Shown here: positions 30,349-45,707 of the stretch, in pieces | Numbering within the stretch: position 1 is the first letter of the stretch | Layout: each line of letters begins with the position of its first letter | NCBI RefSeq assembly: GCF_030297555.1 | Contig: NZ_AP028136.1 | Location: 1,550,001-1,614,000 of the forward strand | Direction: 5' to 3' | DNA length: 64,000 nucleotides | DNA from: Polynucleobacter sp. HIN5 | GTDB taxonomy: Bacteria; Pseudomonadota; Gammaproteobacteria; Burkholderiales; Burkholderiaceae | Made by a program: the position numbers and the translations under genes | The notes under the pieces: generated by a model | What the model was told of the DNA's origin: nothing | The model's database searches: none | Seen by the model: the letters and a program-made list of their open reading frames with translations, nothing else

Positions 30349-31239
30349 CTAGGAGCGCAGCGCTAGCCCAAGCACAATTCCAAAAAAGAGCGCGGCCCCC
30401 AACCAGTTGTTATGTAAGAAGGCCTTAAAGCATGCTTCGCGTTGCCGAGTGGCAACCAGTCGCAGTTCATAGATAGCACAACCGAGCGCTAAGAACCAAC
30501 CCACATAGAACCAAGAACTTAGCTTAATCATTTCGGCCACCCAAATTTGAGAGACCAACAAGAGTCCATAGCAAATCGAGATTGCGGTTACATCAAACCG
30601 TCCAAAGGTAATGGCAGACGTTTTTAGTCCCAGGCGTACATCATCATCACGATCGACCATGGCATAGGCAGTATCGTAAGCAATCGCCCAAAAAACATTA
30701 CCAGCAAATAAAATCCAGGCTTCCAGTGGTACGTCATTTTGTACTGCCGCAAACGCCATGGGAATGCCAAAACCAAATGCCAGGCCGAGGATTGCTTGAG
30801 GGATTGAAAAGAAGCGTTTCGTAAAGGGGTAAATAGCTGCCAATAGAACTGCCACAACCGACAGCTGCTTGGTCAAGCCATTGAAAGGCTGAATTAATCC
30901 AAATGAGATCAATGCCAAGATCAGGGCAATTACAACTGCCTCGTACTTGGATATTTTTCCACTGGTGAGTGGGCGATGCTGTGTACGTTCTACGTGCTTA
31001 TCAAAATGACGATCAGCATAGTCATTGATCGCGCAACCGGCGCTTCGCATGAGGATCGTTCCCAAACAAAAGATTAATAAGACGGTTGGATTTGGAAAGC
31101 CATTGCTCGCAATCCAAAGGCCCCAAAGCGTTGGCCACAGGAGTAAAAGAATACCGATGGGCTTATCCAAGCGCACCAGCTGGATATACGACTGCAAGCG
31201 CCCAGAGATCAGAGCAGCCTCGCTCCAGGTAAATCGCAC
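30349..31239 (-). CDS. ubiA: 4-hydroxybenzoate octaprenyltransferase
   Basis: UbiA attaches the polyprenyl tail to 4-hydroxybenzoate in ubiquinone synthesis, in the inner membrane. The 296-residue protein has about eight membrane helices, the N-terminal [20 protein letters not shown], the first Asp-rich motif [16 protein letters not shown], and a second one [13 protein letters not shown]. The start lies inside the end of oxyR (31-base overlap), so expression probably depends on the oxyR transcript. Confidence 0.93.
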   Translation of the reverse strand: MRFTWSEAALISGRLQSYIQLVRLDKPIGILLLLWPTLWGLWIASNGFPNPTVLLIFCLGTILMRSAGCAINDYADRHFDKHVERTQHRPLTSGKISKYEAVVIALILALISFGLIQPFNGLTKQLSVVAVLLAAIYPFTKRFFSIPQAILGLAFGFGIPMAFAAVQNDVPLEAWILFAGNVFWAIAYDTAYAMVDRDDDVRLGLKTSAITFGRFDVTAISICYGLLLVSQIWVAEMIKLSSWFYVGWFLALGCAIYELRLVATRQREACFKAFLHNNWLGAALFFGIVLGLALRS

Positions 31240-32135
31240 GCTCGAATGGTCCGAGCAATCGCCTTCATGGCCTCAACCCGAGGATAGCCTTTTCGCCAGA
31301 CCAAACTAACGCGCCGCGTTGGCTCAGGTGATTCAAATGGGATATAGAGGATCAATCCATCGCGATCATTTGGATTGCTGACTGAGGTGCGCGGCAAGAC
31401 CGTGATTCCGATTCCGCCGGCGACCATTTGTCGGATGGTCTCTAACGAGGATCCCTCAAAACTACGATGCTCTCCAAGAGTTAGGCCTGTGCCAAATCGA
31501 TTGAGTTCGGGGCAAACACCCAGCACATGATCCCGAAAGCAGTGCCCGGCACCCAATAGCAAGGTATTTTGTTCTTTCAGTTCTTTTTGGCCAATCGATT
31601 TTCGGTCTGACCATTCATGCCCCTTGGGGATCGCCACTAAGAAGGGTTCTTCATAGAGATCAACAAAATCGAGGCCAGCACTTGGAAATGGATCTGCCAA
31701 AATGGCGCAGTCAAGCTCTCCTTGACGCAACATCTCAATCAAGCGGACCGTAAAGTTTTCTTCTAAAAATAATGGGGCCTTCGGCAAGGTGTCGCGCGCC
31801 ACACGAACGAGACTAGGTAGTAAATAAGGGGCGACGGTATAAATTGCACCCAGTCGCAACGGTCCAGATAGGGGATCCTGCCCATGTTTTGCAAGATGCT
31901 TGAGTGCGTTGGCTTCCTCGAGTACCCGTTGGGCCTGCTGAATAATCACAGCACCAAGGGTTGTGAGAGCCACGTCTGAACTGGTGCGCTCAAATATTTG
32001 GGTTTGCAATTCTTCTTCTAACTTTTTAATGGCAACCGACAAAGTGGGTTGCGATACATGACAGGCTTCGGCGGCCCGTCCAAAATGGCGCTCACGAGCA
32101 ACTGCAACGATGTAACGAAGTTCGGTTAAGGTCAT
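31209..32135 (-). CDS. oxyR: Hydrogen peroxide-sensing regulator OxyR
   Basis: A 308-residue LysR-type regulator. The N-terminal HTH ([27 protein letters not shown]) is followed by an effector domain in which the OxyR redox pair can be recognised: [15 protein letters not shown], with two Cys separated by eight residues as in E. coli C199/C208. That spacing distinguishes OxyR from other LysR proteins. It would activate peroxide-defence genes on disulfide formation. It lies between recG upstream and ubiA downstream on the same strand; in many betaproteobacteria oxyR and recG are neighbours. Confidence 0.9.
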   Translation of the reverse strand: MTLTELRYIVAVARERHFGRAAEACHVSQPTLSVAIKKLEEELQTQIFERTSSDVALTTLGAVIIQQAQRVLEEANALKHLAKHGQDPLSGPLRLGAIYTVAPYLLPSLVRVARDTLPKAPLFLEENFTVRLIEMLRQGELDCAILADPFPSAGLDFVDLYEEPFLVAIPKGHEWSDRKSIGQKELKEQNTLLLGAGHCFRDHVLGVCPELNRFGTGLTLGEHRSFEGSSLETIRQMVAGGIGITVLPRTSVSNPNDRDGLILYIPFESPEPTRRVSLVWRKGYPRVEAMKAIARTIRACDLPGARLL

Positions 32136-32145
32136 GTGCGTATTA

Positions 32146-34254
32146 TCAAGCCTTTAGAAAATCTGTGCGCGAACCTAGCCAGCGTCCCAGATGCGCCTCG
32201 ACTAGCTCCGGGTATGAGCGCAACCAATGCTCGGCGAGCTCTTGTGCAACCTGAATTAACCAGGCATCGCGCTGCAAATCAACAAAGCGCAACATAGCCT
32301 CTCCTGACTGCCTGGCTCCCAAAAGCTCGCCAGGGCCACGCAAAGCAAGATCGCGTTCCGCAATCACAAATCCATCAGAAACCTCACGTAGAGTCTGTAA
32401 ACGCTCTTTGGCGGCCAAGGATAGGGGCTCGGAGTACATTAAGATGCAGGCCGATTGATTGGAGCCCCTACCAACACGACCTCGCAATTGATGGATCTGC
32501 GCATAACCAAAGCGTTCGGCATGTTCAATCACCATCAGTGCGGCATTGGGAACATCCACCCCCACCTCAATCACCGTAGTTGCCACCAATACATCAATCT
32601 GACCCGCTTTAAAGGCAGCCATAATGGTCGCCTTCTCATCTGCCTTCAGACGCCCATGAATTAAAGCCAACTTGTATTCGGATAAATGTTCAGATAACTC
32701 CGCATGACTAGCAACTGCTGTTTGCAATTGCAAGGCTTCTGACTCTTCAATCAGCGGGCAAACCCAATAGGCCTGAAGGCCCTTTTGCAACCACTGTTTC
32801 AAACCCTCAATCACCTCGTGGCGTCTGCCGTCTTTAACTAATTTGGTGGTAATTGCTTGTCGTCCGGGTGGTAACTCGTCAATGACCGAGACATCCAGAT
32901 CGGCGTAATAGGTCATTGCTAAAGTTCGTGGGATCGGGGTGGCAGACATCATCAGTTGGTGACAGTAGTAGGTTTCTGAGCCGATGCGTTGGCTGATCTC
33001 CAGGCGTTGACGAACCCCAAAACGATGTTGCTCATCAATCACCGCCAATCCCAGGGCAGCAAATTGAACAGCGTCCTGAATAAGCGCATGCGTTCCCACA
33101 ATGATTTGAGCCTTGCCCGATGCAATCATTTCCTGTGCGTGTTTTTTTTCTTTCCCTTTCATGCCACCCGATAACCAAACCACACAAACACCAAGCGGCT
33201 CAAACCACTCTTTAAATTTCCAGTAATGTTGTTCTGCCAAAATTTCCGTAGGCGCCATAATGGCCGCCTGAAACGAGCGCTCCACCATTTGCGCACTAGC
33301 GAGAGCTGCGACGATCGTTTTGCCACTCCCAACATCACCTTGCAAAAGACGATTCATGGGAAATGGTTCGGATAGATCATGGGTAATCTCCGACCATACT
33401 CGTTGCTGTGCATTAGTCAGCTCGAATGCCAAGGAGCGCATCAGTTGTAAGGGAAGGTTTTTTAATTCCTTAGGCGAGTTCGATTGTTTTGGCGGTGCGG
33501 GGCGCGCTCTGCGACTGGCATGCGCTTGCTTTAGAGAAATTTGCTGCGCAAGAAGTTCTTCCAGCTGTACCCGACGCCAAGCAGGATGGGTTCGTTCGAT
33601 GATGGATTGCGTATCGGCATCCACTGGTGGCTGGTGTAGATAATGGATGGAATCGCGCAGACTCCAGTGCATCACGCTTTGTGCAGCAGGACTTAAAGCA
33701 CTCTGCGGAATTGTTTTTGCCAACCACACTTCCAAGCCGGGATCCTTCAAGGCATGGAGTACTGCCTTCCGAATTTTGGCCTGACTCACTCCCGCAACCA
33801 CCGAGTACACCGGGGTTAGGCTTTTAGGTAAGGGCGCATCAGGCGATACCACGCGCACCGTCGGGTGCACCATCTCAGGACCGAAATAACCATCCCGGAT
33901 ATCACCCCGAACCCGTACATGCACCCCAACTGCCATTTGCTTTTGTTGACTGGGGTAAAAATTTAACCAACGCAGATTTAAGATACCCGCATCGTCCTCG
34001 ATCGTAACCAACAGTTGCCGACGGGGTCGATAAACCACCTGACTACGAATCACTCGCCCTTGGGTTTGAACGGGACCTTGGAATGAAGATGCACAGGCCT
34101 CGTCAATCGTCCACAGCTTAGTTTCATCCTCGTAACGAATAGGCAGATGAAGAGCCAATGCGGCAGGCGTAGTCAGCCCCATTTTCTCGAGTAAATTAGG
34201 AGACCCCTCACGGCTCGGTGTTTTAGGTGCTTTTGTGTTGGACTTGGCTCTCAT
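32146..34254 (-). CDS. recG: ATP-dependent DNA helicase RecG
   Basis: RecG remodels stalled forks and branched DNA. The protein has an N-terminal wedge/OB domain, then helicase motifs: Walker A LLQGDVGSGKTIVA, Ia PTEILAEQH, DEQH box AVIDEQHRFGVRQR, motif III MSATPIPRTLAM, and motif VI HQLRGRVGRG, followed by the RecG C-terminal end (LALRGPGELLGARQSG). From ATG 34254 (MRAKSNTK) it is 702 residues. A longer frame from 34290 would overlap the queA start on the other strand and is less likely. Confidence 0.94.
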   Translation of the reverse strand: MRAKSNTKAPKTPSREGSPNLLEKMGLTTPAALALHLPIRYEDETKLWTIDEACASSFQGPVQTQGRVIRSQVVYRPRRQLLVTIEDDAGILNLRWLNFYPSQQKQMAVGVHVRVRGDIRDGYFGPEMVHPTVRVVSPDAPLPKSLTPVYSVVAGVSQAKIRKAVLHALKDPGLEVWLAKTIPQSALSPAAQSVMHWSLRDSIHYLHQPPVDADTQSIIERTHPAWRRVQLEELLAQQISLKQAHASRRARPAPPKQSNSPKELKNLPLQLMRSLAFELTNAQQRVWSEITHDLSEPFPMNRLLQGDVGSGKTIVAALASAQMVERSFQAAIMAPTEILAEQHYWKFKEWFEPLGVCVVWLSGGMKGKEKKHAQEMIASGKAQIIVGTHALIQDAVQFAALGLAVIDEQHRFGVRQRLEISQRIGSETYYCHQLMMSATPIPRTLAMTYYADLDVSVIDELPPGRQAITTKLVKDGRRHEVIEGLKQWLQKGLQAYWVCPLIEESEALQLQTAVASHAELSEHLSEYKLALIHGRLKADEKATIMAAFKAGQIDVLVATTVIEVGVDVPNAALMVIEHAERFGYAQIHQLRGRVGRGSNQSACILMYSEPLSLAAKERLQTLREVSDGFVIAERDLALRGPGELLGARQSGEAMLRFVDLQRDAWLIQVAQELAEHWLRSYPELVEAHLGRWLGSRTDFLKA

Positions 34255-34284
34255 GGTTAGAATCCCAACACCGATAGTAATGCC

Positions 34285-35346
34285 ATGCAATTATCCGACT
34301 TCAACTACGACCTCCCGCCTGAGCTGATCGCCCAGCACCCGCTTCCGCAACGGTCGGCCAGCCGGCTTTTAGAACTGGCGCATTCTGCGGATGGAAGACC
34401 TGAGTGCATTGATCGTTCATTTACCGATATTGTCCAATTAATTGGCCCTAATGATCTCCTTATTTTTAATGACACCCGAGTTATTCCGGCCCGCCTGTTT
34501 GGCCAAAAGGAAACCGGTGGACAGGTTGAGGTTTTGATTGAGCGAATCACGGGGCCCAATCAAGCGATTGCTCAGATTCGGGCGTCCAAGGTTCCAAAAC
34601 ATGGAGGCAAAATTAGACTGCGTGCCCATTCCGATTCCATCGCGGCCGATGATGCCCCAACGCTCATAGTGAATGGTCGAGTCAACATTGGTGGTAATAG
34701 TGATTTTTACGAAATCATGTTTCCCGATCATGCGATGGCTATCTTAGAGCGTTATGGCGAGCTTCCCCTGCCCCCATACATCAGCCACACACCCGATGAG
34801 GAAGATGCGAATCGATACCAAACGGTGATGGCTCAAAAACCTGGAGCGGTTGCAGCACCAACTGCCGGCTTACATTTTGATGAGGACTTACTCAATCGTC
34901 TGCGCGATCATGGGGTACAACAAGTAGCAATTACTTTACATGTTGGCGCGGGGACATTTACTCCGGTACGGCATGAAGACTTGACGCTCCATCAAATGCA
35001 CTATGAGTGGTACTCGATCCCGAAAAATACGATCGAGGCAATTGAACGGACTAAACAAAATCAGGGCAAGGTGATTGCTGTGGGCACTACAAGCATTCGA
35101 ACACTTGAAAGTTATGCCATCACCGGTCAACTTGAAGGTGAAACGAATTTATTTATTACGCCTGGCTTTGAGTTCAAAATCGTCGACGCACTCATCACGA
35201 ATTTTCATTTACCAAAGTCAACACTTCTCATGCTTGTTAGTGCCTTTGCTGGAGTCGATGCGATTCGCTACGCCTATGCACATGCTATTCGCGAGCGCTA
35301 CCGTTTCTTTAGCTATGGTGATGCGATGTTCCTGCGGCGAACCTGA
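34285..35346 (+). CDS. queA: S-adenosylmethionine:tRNA ribosyltransferase-isomerase
   Basis: QueA transfers and rearranges the ribosyl part of SAM onto preQ1 in tRNA to form epoxyqueuosine. The 353-residue protein starts [20 protein letters not shown], contains [17 protein letters not shown], the [17 protein letters not shown] motif near residue 190, and [11 protein letters not shown]. It is divergent from recG over about 30 bases. tgt follows 12 bases after its stop, so two consecutive queuosine steps are encoded together. Confidence 0.95.
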   Translation: MQLSDFNYDLPPELIAQHPLPQRSASRLLELAHSADGRPECIDRSFTDIVQLIGPNDLLIFNDTRVIPARLFGQKETGGQVEVLIERITGPNQAIAQIRASKVPKHGGKIRLRAHSDSIAADDAPTLIVNGRVNIGGNSDFYEIMFPDHAMAILERYGELPLPPYISHTPDEEDANRYQTVMAQKPGAVAAPTAGLHFDEDLLNRLRDHGVQQVAITLHVGAGTFTPVRHEDLTLHQMHYEWYSIPKNTIEAIERTKQNQGKVIAVGTTSIRTLESYAITGQLEGETNLFITPGFEFKIVDALITNFHLPKSTLLMLVSAFAGVDAIRYAYAHAIRERYRFFSYGDAMFLRRT

Positions 35347-36513
<1,167 letters not shown>

Positions 36514-36601
36514 GGCTTTAGGGGAAGCCTCAAAATCCCAGTCGACAGCCAGTCGGTTTAGAATTGCGGCTTACGTGTCGTAATTAATTGGAGGCTCCAA
36601 G

Positions 36602-36931
36602 ATGTTGATTAGCAATGCTTTTGCGCAAAGCGCGCCCGCTGCCGGCGGAGATGCTGGTGGATTGATGAGTTTTATTCCCCTAATTCTCATGTTCGTGGTG
36701 CTTTACTTCATCATGATTCGTCCACAGATGAAGCGGCAGAAAGAGACTAAAGCGATGCTCGAGGCACTAGCCGCTGGCGATGAGGTCATTACTGCTGGTG
36801 GTATTTTGGGGAAAGTCACTGCCGTCAAAGATCAGTATGTAACGCTTGAGCTCATACCAGGTACCGAAGTCCAGATGCAAAAGAATGCGGTAACGAGCGT
36901 TCTACCCAAAGGTACGATTAAATCCGTTTAA
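36602..36931 (+). CDS. yajC: Sec translocase accessory protein YajC
   Basis: YajC is a small single-span inner-membrane protein that joins SecDF. The 109-residue protein has a membrane helix at residues about 20-40 (MSFIPLILMFVVLYFIMIRP), the RPQMKRQKE motif right after it, and a small cytoplasmic domain with VITAGGILGKV. A good Shine-Dalgarno (TGGAGG) precedes it. The 88 bases between tgt and yajC contain a weak 6-base hairpin (36513-36530) without a T run. Confidence 0.94.
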   Translation: MLISNAFAQSAPAAGGDAGGLMSFIPLILMFVVLYFIMIRPQMKRQKETKAMLEALAAGDEVITAGGILGKVTAVKDQYVTLELIPGTEVQMQKNAVTSVLPKGTIKSV

Positions 36932-36971
36932 TAAATCAGGGTGCCGTATTGGCGCCCACTAAGCCAGCACT

Positions 36972-38831
36972 ATGAATCGCTACCCCCTTTGGAAATACCT
37001 TGTTATTGGGGTAGCTCTCGTCATTGGTTTTTTGTATGCCTTACCCAATATCTTTGGTGAGGCACCCGCAGTTCAAATCTCCGCAGCCAAACCCACGATA
37101 AAGGTCGATCTCACTACCCAATCTCGGATTGAATCACTGCTGAACGAGTCAAGTATTCAAAACACGGGGATTTTCTTTGAGCGCACTGGGAATGTCGGTA
37201 GCATCAAGATTCGCTTTGAAAATACCGATACACAGCTCAAAGCACGGGATTTAATTAATCAGAAGCTCAATGTGGATCCCAAAGAGCCCAACTATATTGT
37301 GGCGCTCAATCTTCTCTCCAATACACCCAATTGGCTTAGCTCAATTAATGCTCTTCCTATGCCTTTGGGTCTGGACCTTCGTGGTGGCGTGTATTTCTTA
37401 TTGCAAGTCGATATGCAAGGAGCAGTCCAGAAGAAACTGACTTCCTTGGCGACTGATATTCGTGGACAACTGCGTGATAAAGGGATTCGTCATCAAGGCA
37501 TTGAGCGCGCAGGCGACGCCATTACGATTCGCTTTGGATCGACTACAGAAGCAGATGCTGCCCGCGCGGCACTAGCAGGCCCTCAAGCTGATCTAGAGTG
37601 GCTTCTGGAGAAATCAGCCGATGGCGCCAAACTGGTTGGGCGATTTAAGGCTAGTGCACTGAAAGAAGTTCAAGAAAATGCCGTCAAACAAAACATCATT
37701 ACCCTCAATAAACGCGTCAATGAATTAGCGGTCAAAGAGCCGGTGATTCAACAACAAGGGGCCGAGCGCATCGTGGTGCAACTTCCAGGCGTTCAAGATA
37801 CTGCGCGCGCCAAAGATATTATTGGTCGTACCGCAACCCTTGAATCACGCCTAGCCGACCCAGTCGCTTCAACGATTGGTCTCAATGAGACCCCACCACC
37901 AGGTACCGATGTATTTCGTTTTGGTGAAAATCGTCTTGGCGTCTTTAAAAAATCCGTGATTTTCACAGGCGATCGCATTACCGATGCAAGTGCTGGCTTT
38001 GATCAAAACCAACGCCCCTCCGTCAATATCTCGCTGGATGCCGCTGGCGGACGAGTCATGCAAGAAGTAACGCGTGAGAACATTGGTAAACCAATGGGCA
38101 TGATTCTGTTTGAAAAGGGTAAGGGTGAGGTGCTCACCATTGCGACGATTCAAGGTGAGTTTGGCTCGAAGTTCCAAATTACTGGGCAACCCACTACTGA
38201 GAGTGCGAATGATCTTGCTCTATTACTTCGCGCAGGATCTTTGGCTGCCCCAATGGAAATTATTGAAGAACGCACCATTGGCCCGAGCCTAGGTCTTGAG
38301 AATATTGAGAAGGGCTTTACCTCCCTCATTTATGGCTTTGCAGCCATTGCCATTTTCATGATTGCCTATTACATGCTCTTTGGCACATTCTCAGTCATTG
38401 CGCTTGGGGTTAATTTAGTTCTTTTGATTTCCTTGCTGTCTATGCTACAAGCCACACTCACCTTACCAGGTATTGCGGCAATGGCATTAGCAATTGGTAT
38501 GGCAATTGACTCAAACGTTCTCATCAATGAGCGGATCCGTGAAGAGCTTCGGAATGGTGCTGCTCCGCAGACGGCCATTGCGATTGGTTTTGATAAAGCC
38601 TGGGCCACGATCTTGGACTCCAATATCACCACGCTGATTGCTGGTATTGCATTGCTTGCCTTTGGATCTGGCCCTGTTAAAGGTTTTGCAGTTGTCCATT
38701 GCCTCGGTATTCTGACCTCAATGTTTTCAGCAGTCTTCTTTGCGCGCGGCGTGGTCAACTTTTGGTATGGGCGTCAAAAGAAATTGCAGTCTATTTCGAT
38801 TGGCCAAGTCTGGCGGCCACAGGGGAAATAA
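36972..38831 (+). CDS. secD: Protein translocase subunit SecD
   Basis: SecD and SecF use the proton gradient to pull secreted proteins across the membrane late in translocation. The 619-residue protein has an N-terminal helix (YLVIGVALVIGFLYALPNIF), a large periplasmic domain with PLGLDLRGGVYFLLQVD, and five C-terminal helices that include IGMAIDSNVLINERIREELR and GFDKAWATILDSNITTLIAG, the conserved SecD signatures. secF starts three bases after the stop. Confidence 0.96.
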   Translation: MNRYPLWKYLVIGVALVIGFLYALPNIFGEAPAVQISAAKPTIKVDLTTQSRIESLLNESSIQNTGIFFERTGNVGSIKIRFENTDTQLKARDLINQKLNVDPKEPNYIVALNLLSNTPNWLSSINALPMPLGLDLRGGVYFLLQVDMQGAVQKKLTSLATDIRGQLRDKGIRHQGIERAGDAITIRFGSTTEADAARAALAGPQADLEWLLEKSADGAKLVGRFKASALKEVQENAVKQNIITLNKRVNELAVKEPVIQQQGAERIVVQLPGVQDTARAKDIIGRTATLESRLADPVASTIGLNETPPPGTDVFRFGENRLGVFKKSVIFTGDRITDASAGFDQNQRPSVNISLDAAGGRVMQEVTRENIGKPMGMILFEKGKGEVLTIATIQGEFGSKFQITGQPTTESANDLALLLRAGSLAAPMEIIEERTIGPSLGLENIEKGFTSLIYGFAAIAIFMIAYYMLFGTFSVIALGVNLVLLISLLSMLQATLTLPGIAAMALAIGMAIDSNVLINERIREELRNGAAPQTAIAIGFDKAWATILDSNITTLIAGIALLAFGSGPVKGFAVVHCLGILTSMFSAVFFARGVVNFWYGRQKKLQSISIGQVWRPQGK

Positions 38832-38834
38832 GTC

Positions 38835-39786
38835 ATGGAATTTTTCCGAATCCGCAAAGATATTCCCTTCATGCGCCATGCATTGCTGCTCAATGCATTT
38901 TCATTCATTACATTTTTAGCGGCGATCTTTTTTATTTGGCAAAAGGGCTTGCATCTCTCAATTGAGTTTACTGGTGGGACCGTGATGGAGATTACCTATC
39001 CCCAAACTGCCCCACTTGACTCAATCCGTGATCAGATTGCCAAAGTTGGATACACCGATACCCAAGTACAAAACTTTGGTAGCTCACGCGACATCATGAT
39101 TCGTTTGCCTCTGCAACGTGATCAAACCGGTCAAGTTATTCCGTCCGCGCAGCAAAGCAGCGCGGTCATGCAAGTACTCGAAGCGAATAATTCTGGGGCG
39201 AAGCTACAGCGCGTTGAATACGTAGGGCCTCAAGTTGGCAAAGAGCTTGCTGTTGATGGAGTGAAGGCCCTCATCTTTGTGGTGATCGGCATCATGATTT
39301 ACCTTGCATTTCGTTTTGAGTGGAAATTTGCTGTCGCTGGCATTTTGGCGAACCTGCATGATGTGGTGATCATTCTGGGATTCTTTGCCTTCTTTCAGTG
39401 GGAGTTCTCGCTCTCCGTATTGGCTGCAGTGCTAGCTGTTCTGGGTTACTCCGTGAACGAGTCCGTGGTGATCTTTGACCGAATCCGAGAGAACTTTCGT
39501 AAACAGCGCAAAATGAGTCCCCGCGAGATTATTGATAACGCCATCACCAGTACGATTAGCCGTACTGTCATCACCCACGGCAGTACCGAGATGATGGTGG
39601 TCGCGATGCTAATTTTTGGTGGGCCAACTTTATTTTATTTTGCGCTTGCTCTTACGATCGGTATCTTGTTTGGAATCTACTCATCGGTATTTGTCGCTGC
39701 CGCTATTGCGATGTGGCTTGGTATCAAACGCGAAGACCTTATCAAGGCCGATCGTAAGCCGAATGAAAATAATCGCCCCGAGGATC

Positions 39787-39809
<23 letters not shown>
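38835..39809 (+). CDS. secF: Protein translocase subunit SecF
   Basis: SecF is the partner of SecD. The 324-residue protein has the N-terminal FRIRKDIPFMRHALLLNAFS start, the periplasmic SIEFTGGTVMEI motif, and C-terminal helices with VLGYSVNESVVIFDRIRENFR and TSTISRTVITHGSTEMMVV, typical of SecF. Its last 23 bases overlap the end of waaA on the opposite strand, so the two transcripts run into each other with no terminator between them. Confidence 0.96.
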
Positions 39810-42566
<2,757 letters not shown>

Positions 42567-42625
42567 TCAAAACTTGATTTTAATGGGTTTATGGCCGACC
42601 TCATAGATTGCTATACTTCGCCCTT

Positions 42626-43240
42626 ATGAAAATTATTGGATCCCTAACTAGCCCTTTTGTTCGCAAGGTACGCATCGTCATGGCAGAAAAAAAGATTGAT
42701 GCCGAGCTCGTACTTGAAAACGTTTGGGATTCGGACACCTCCATTGCGGAATTCAACCCACTTAGCAAGGTTCCATGCTTACTCATGGACGATGGTGGGG
42801 CTATGTTTGATTCGCGGGTGATTGCTGAATACATTGATACCTTAAGTCCCGTGGGTAGGCTGATTCCTGCGACTGGGCGCGAGCGTGCTGCGGTTAAAAC
42901 CTGGGAAGCGTTAGCCGATGGCGTGATTGATGCCGGTATTTTGGCGCGTCTAGAAAAAACCTTCCGAAATGATGGCGAGCAAAGCGAAAAGTGGCTTGAG
43001 CGACAAATGCATAAAGTGCATCAGGGCATGGAGACCATGTCAAAGAGTTTAGGGCACTCAAAATGGTGCCATGGCAATCAATTTAGCCTTGCCGACATTG
43101 CCTTGGGCTGTGCGCTTGGCTGGTTTGAATTGCGCTTTCCTGAGCTTAACTGGAAAACTCAATACCCAAACCTTGCCGCGCATTTTGCACAACTATCGAA
43201 TCGTACCTCGTTCAAAAAAACTGCACCACCAGCGCAGTAA
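42626..43240 (+). CDS. Glutathione S-transferase family protein
   Basis: A 204-residue protein with a thioredoxin-like N-terminal half (MKIIGSLTSPFVRKVRIVMAEK, then FNPLSKVPCLLMDDG with the conserved cis-Pro, and FDSRVIAEYID) and an all-helical C-terminal half containing SLADIALGCALGWF. This is the GST fold; the branch looks like SspA or YibF-type bacterial GSTs. The substrate is unknown, and a role in stress or detoxification is only family knowledge. I start it at ATG 42626 rather than an upstream TTG. It converges on mnmA with three bases between stops. Confidence 0.85.
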   Translation: MKIIGSLTSPFVRKVRIVMAEKKIDAELVLENVWDSDTSIAEFNPLSKVPCLLMDDGGAMFDSRVIAEYIDTLSPVGRLIPATGRERAAVKTWEALADGVIDAGILARLEKTFRNDGEQSEKWLERQMHKVHQGMETMSKSLGHSKWCHGNQFSLADIALGCALGWFELRFPELNWKTQYPNLAAHFAQLSNRTSFKKTAPPAQ

Positions 43241-43243
43241 TCC

Positions 43244-44353
43244 TTAGCGAACGATAATTCCGCCGCCCAAGCAAACATCGCCCTGATAGAGAACGGCGGA
43301 CTGGCCTGGCGTCACCGCCCACTGAGCTGCCTCGAATTGCAACTCGAAGGAATCCCCTTGTTCGGCAGTGATTGCACAGAGTGCGTCCTCTTGCCGATAA
43401 CGAGTTTTTGCGCTGTATTGACCTAGCGGCGGTTCATGCCCTGAGATCCATGAAGCATCCATCGCAGCCAAGGTTTCACTCAGCAGCCAAGGATGATCGT
43501 GACCTTGTGCAACATAGAGCGTGTTATTGGTAACGTCTTTACGGGCCACGTACCAAGCATCACCGGTTCCGTCTTGGCTCCCACCCAAACCAATTCCTTT
43601 GCGCTGCCCCAATGTAAAGAATGCCAAGCCCATATGCTCGCCCAATTGCTTGCCATCGACACTCAAAATCGGGCCTGGAGCTATGGGTAAATAGCGGTTT
43701 AAAAATTCTCGAAATGGGCGCTCGCCAATAAAACAAATCCCCGTTGAATCTTTCTTACGAGCGTTGGGCAAACCCAAATCTGCAGCAATCTCTCGAACCT
43801 CTTTTTTAGTGATGTCGCCAAGTGGGAACAGCACTTTGGATAATTGGGCTTGCGTTAAACGATGCAAGAAGTAACTCTGATCTTTTGTGAGATCCCGAGC
43901 TTTCAGTAATTGCACACGGTCTGTATGGTGCTCAACTCTGGCGTAGTGCCCAGTAGCAATCAAGTCAGCCCCCAAATGCATCGCGTGATCTAAAAACGCT
44001 TTGAATTTAATCTCAGCATTGCAAAGCACATCGGGATTTGGTGTGCGACCTGCTGCGTACTCTCTCAAAAAATCAGCAAACACACGTTCACGATACTCTT
44101 GGGCAAAGTTCACTGCTTCAACATCGATCCCCAAGAGATCGGCGACAGATACAACATCGATCCAATCTTGTCGTGCGGAACAATACTCATCCTGATCGTC
44201 GTCTTCCCAGTTTTTCATGAAGAGGCCAACCACTTCGTAGCCCTGTTCTTTCAGTAACCAGGCGGCCACCGAGGAATCAACGCCCCCAGACATGCCTACC
44301 ACCACCTTTGGTCTGCCAGAGGGTGTAATTTTTTGGAATTCTGTGGCGATCAT
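43244..44353 (-). CDS. mnmA: tRNA-specific 2-thiouridylase MnmA
   Basis: MnmA puts sulfur on U34 of Lys, Glu and Gln tRNAs, receiving it through the Tus/IscS relay. The 369-residue protein has the PP-loop [25 protein letters not shown], the catalytic Cys pair (first in [16 protein letters not shown], second in [11 protein letters not shown]), and the C-terminal beta barrel with [18 protein letters not shown]. The 200 bases upstream, shared with the divergent pntAA gene, hold no gene. They contain two copies of ATACAGGA and an AT-rich stretch, but I see no clear consensus promoter. Confidence 0.95.
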   Translation of the reverse strand: MIATEFQKITPSGRPKVVVGMSGGVDSSVAAWLLKEQGYEVVGLFMKNWEDDDQDEYCSARQDWIDVVSVADLLGIDVEAVNFAQEYRERVFADFLREYAAGRTPNPDVLCNAEIKFKAFLDHAMHLGADLIATGHYARVEHHTDRVQLLKARDLTKDQSYFLHRLTQAQLSKVLFPLGDITKKEVREIAADLGLPNARKKDSTGICFIGERPFREFLNRYLPIAPGPILSVDGKQLGEHMGLAFFTLGQRKGIGLGGSQDGTGDAWYVARKDVTNNTLYVAQGHDHPWLLSETLAAMDASWISGHEPPLGQYSAKTRYRQEDALCAITAEQGDSFELQFEAAQWAVTPGQSAVLYQGDVCLGGGIIVR

Positions 44354-44553
44354 GGATGAAAAATAGAAATATTAGGGGAAACCATTAAAAAGTGCGAAAA
44401 TACAGGAATTGTTTCAAGCTCACATATTGTAAAAGTCTCGGTCAAGCTCTGGCCAAAGGGATATACAGGAGACTGGGCGGGCTAGCTCACAAGGCATGGC
44501 TAATTAATTAAAATGGTTCCTTTTTTAAAAATTCTTGCTTTTGGAGATACGCC

Positions 44554-45690
44554 ATGCGCATTGGAGTGCCGCTGGAAACCAGACCCGGAGAGACCCGGGT
44601 TGCCGCGACCGCTGAGACCGTTAAAAAGCTAATTAGCCAGGGTCATCAAGTCATTATTCAATCAAGTGCAGGGGTTGGCGCCAGCCTTCCCGATAGCGCC
44701 TATGAGGCCGTTGGGGCCAGTATTGGCTCTGCAGCCGACGCATTTGCCTGTGAGATTGTTCTTAAGGTTCGTGCTCCCCAGACCGATGAGCTAAAGCAGA
44801 TCAAGGCGGGATCCGTCCTGATTGGCATGCTCGATCCCTTTGATAATGCAGGAATTTCTGCCATGGCAGCTCAGGGAATCACTGCTTTCGCCCTTGAGGC
44901 CGCACCGCGGACCACTCGTGCCCAGAGTATGGATGTCCTGTCCTCCCAAGCCAATATTGCTGGTTACAAGGCTGTGATGTTGGCCGCAAATGAGTATCAG
45001 CGCTTTATGCCCATGCTGATGACCGCTGCGGGAACCGTAAAAGCTGCCCGCATCCTAATCTTAGGTGCTGGAGTAGCCGGATTACAGGCCATTGCGACCG
45101 CTAAGCGTCTTGGCTCAGTGATTGAGGCCTCTGACGTCCGCCCCGCTGCCAAAGAACAAATTGAATCCCTGGGCGCCAAATTTGTCGATGTGCCCTATGA
45201 AACCGATGAGGAACGCGAGATTGCTCAAGGGGTTGGTGGTTATGCCCGCCCCATGCCAGAGGCATGGATGAAGCGTCAAGCAGCACTCGTGGCTGAGCGT
45301 GCCGCACAAGCTGATATTGTGATTACCACCGCCTTAATTCCTGGACGTAAACCCCCTGTTCTCTTGCATACCGATACCGTTGAGAAGATGAAAGCTGGCT
45401 CTGTGGTGATCGATATTGCCGCTGGGCGCGGTGAGAACGGTTCGGGGAACTGTCCACTGACTCGTGCAGACCAGGTAATCAATCACAACGGCGTAAAGAT
45501 CGTTGGTTATACCAATTTACCAAGCATGGTGGCTGCCGACGCCTCAGCCCTCTATGCCAGAAATTTGCTTGATTTCATGAAGCTCATCATTAACAAGGAA
45601 GGGCAACTTGCCATTCCAGCTGCAGCCGATGACGATATTGTTGCCGCCTGCTTGATGTGCCGTGATGGCCAAGCCATTCGCACTAATTAA
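44554..45690 (+). CDS. pntAA: NAD(P) transhydrogenase subunit alpha, soluble part 1
   Basis: The NAD(H)-binding domain I of proton-translocating transhydrogenase. The 378-residue protein starts [20 protein letters not shown] and has the NAD-binding Rossmann motif [19 protein letters not shown] near residue 170, the [10 protein letters not shown] motif, and [19 protein letters not shown]. It lacks the membrane helices that E. coli PntA carries at its C-terminus; these are encoded by the next gene. That split-alpha layout is common in alpha- and betaproteobacteria. It is the first gene of pntAA-pntAB-pntB. Confidence 0.94.
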   Translation: MRIGVPLETRPGETRVAATAETVKKLISQGHQVIIQSSAGVGASLPDSAYEAVGASIGSAADAFACEIVLKVRAPQTDELKQIKAGSVLIGMLDPFDNAGISAMAAQGITAFALEAAPRTTRAQSMDVLSSQANIAGYKAVMLAANEYQRFMPMLMTAAGTVKAARILILGAGVAGLQAIATAKRLGSVIEASDVRPAAKEQIESLGAKFVDVPYETDEEREIAQGVGGYARPMPEAWMKRQAALVAERAAQADIVITTALIPGRKPPVLLHTDTVEKMKAGSVVIDIAAGRGENGSGNCPLTRADQVINHNGVKIVGYTNLPSMVAADASALYARNLLDFMKLIINKEGQLAIPAAADDDIVAACLMCRDGQAIRTN

Positions 45691-45707
45691 TTATTGAGGG
45701 AACCAAA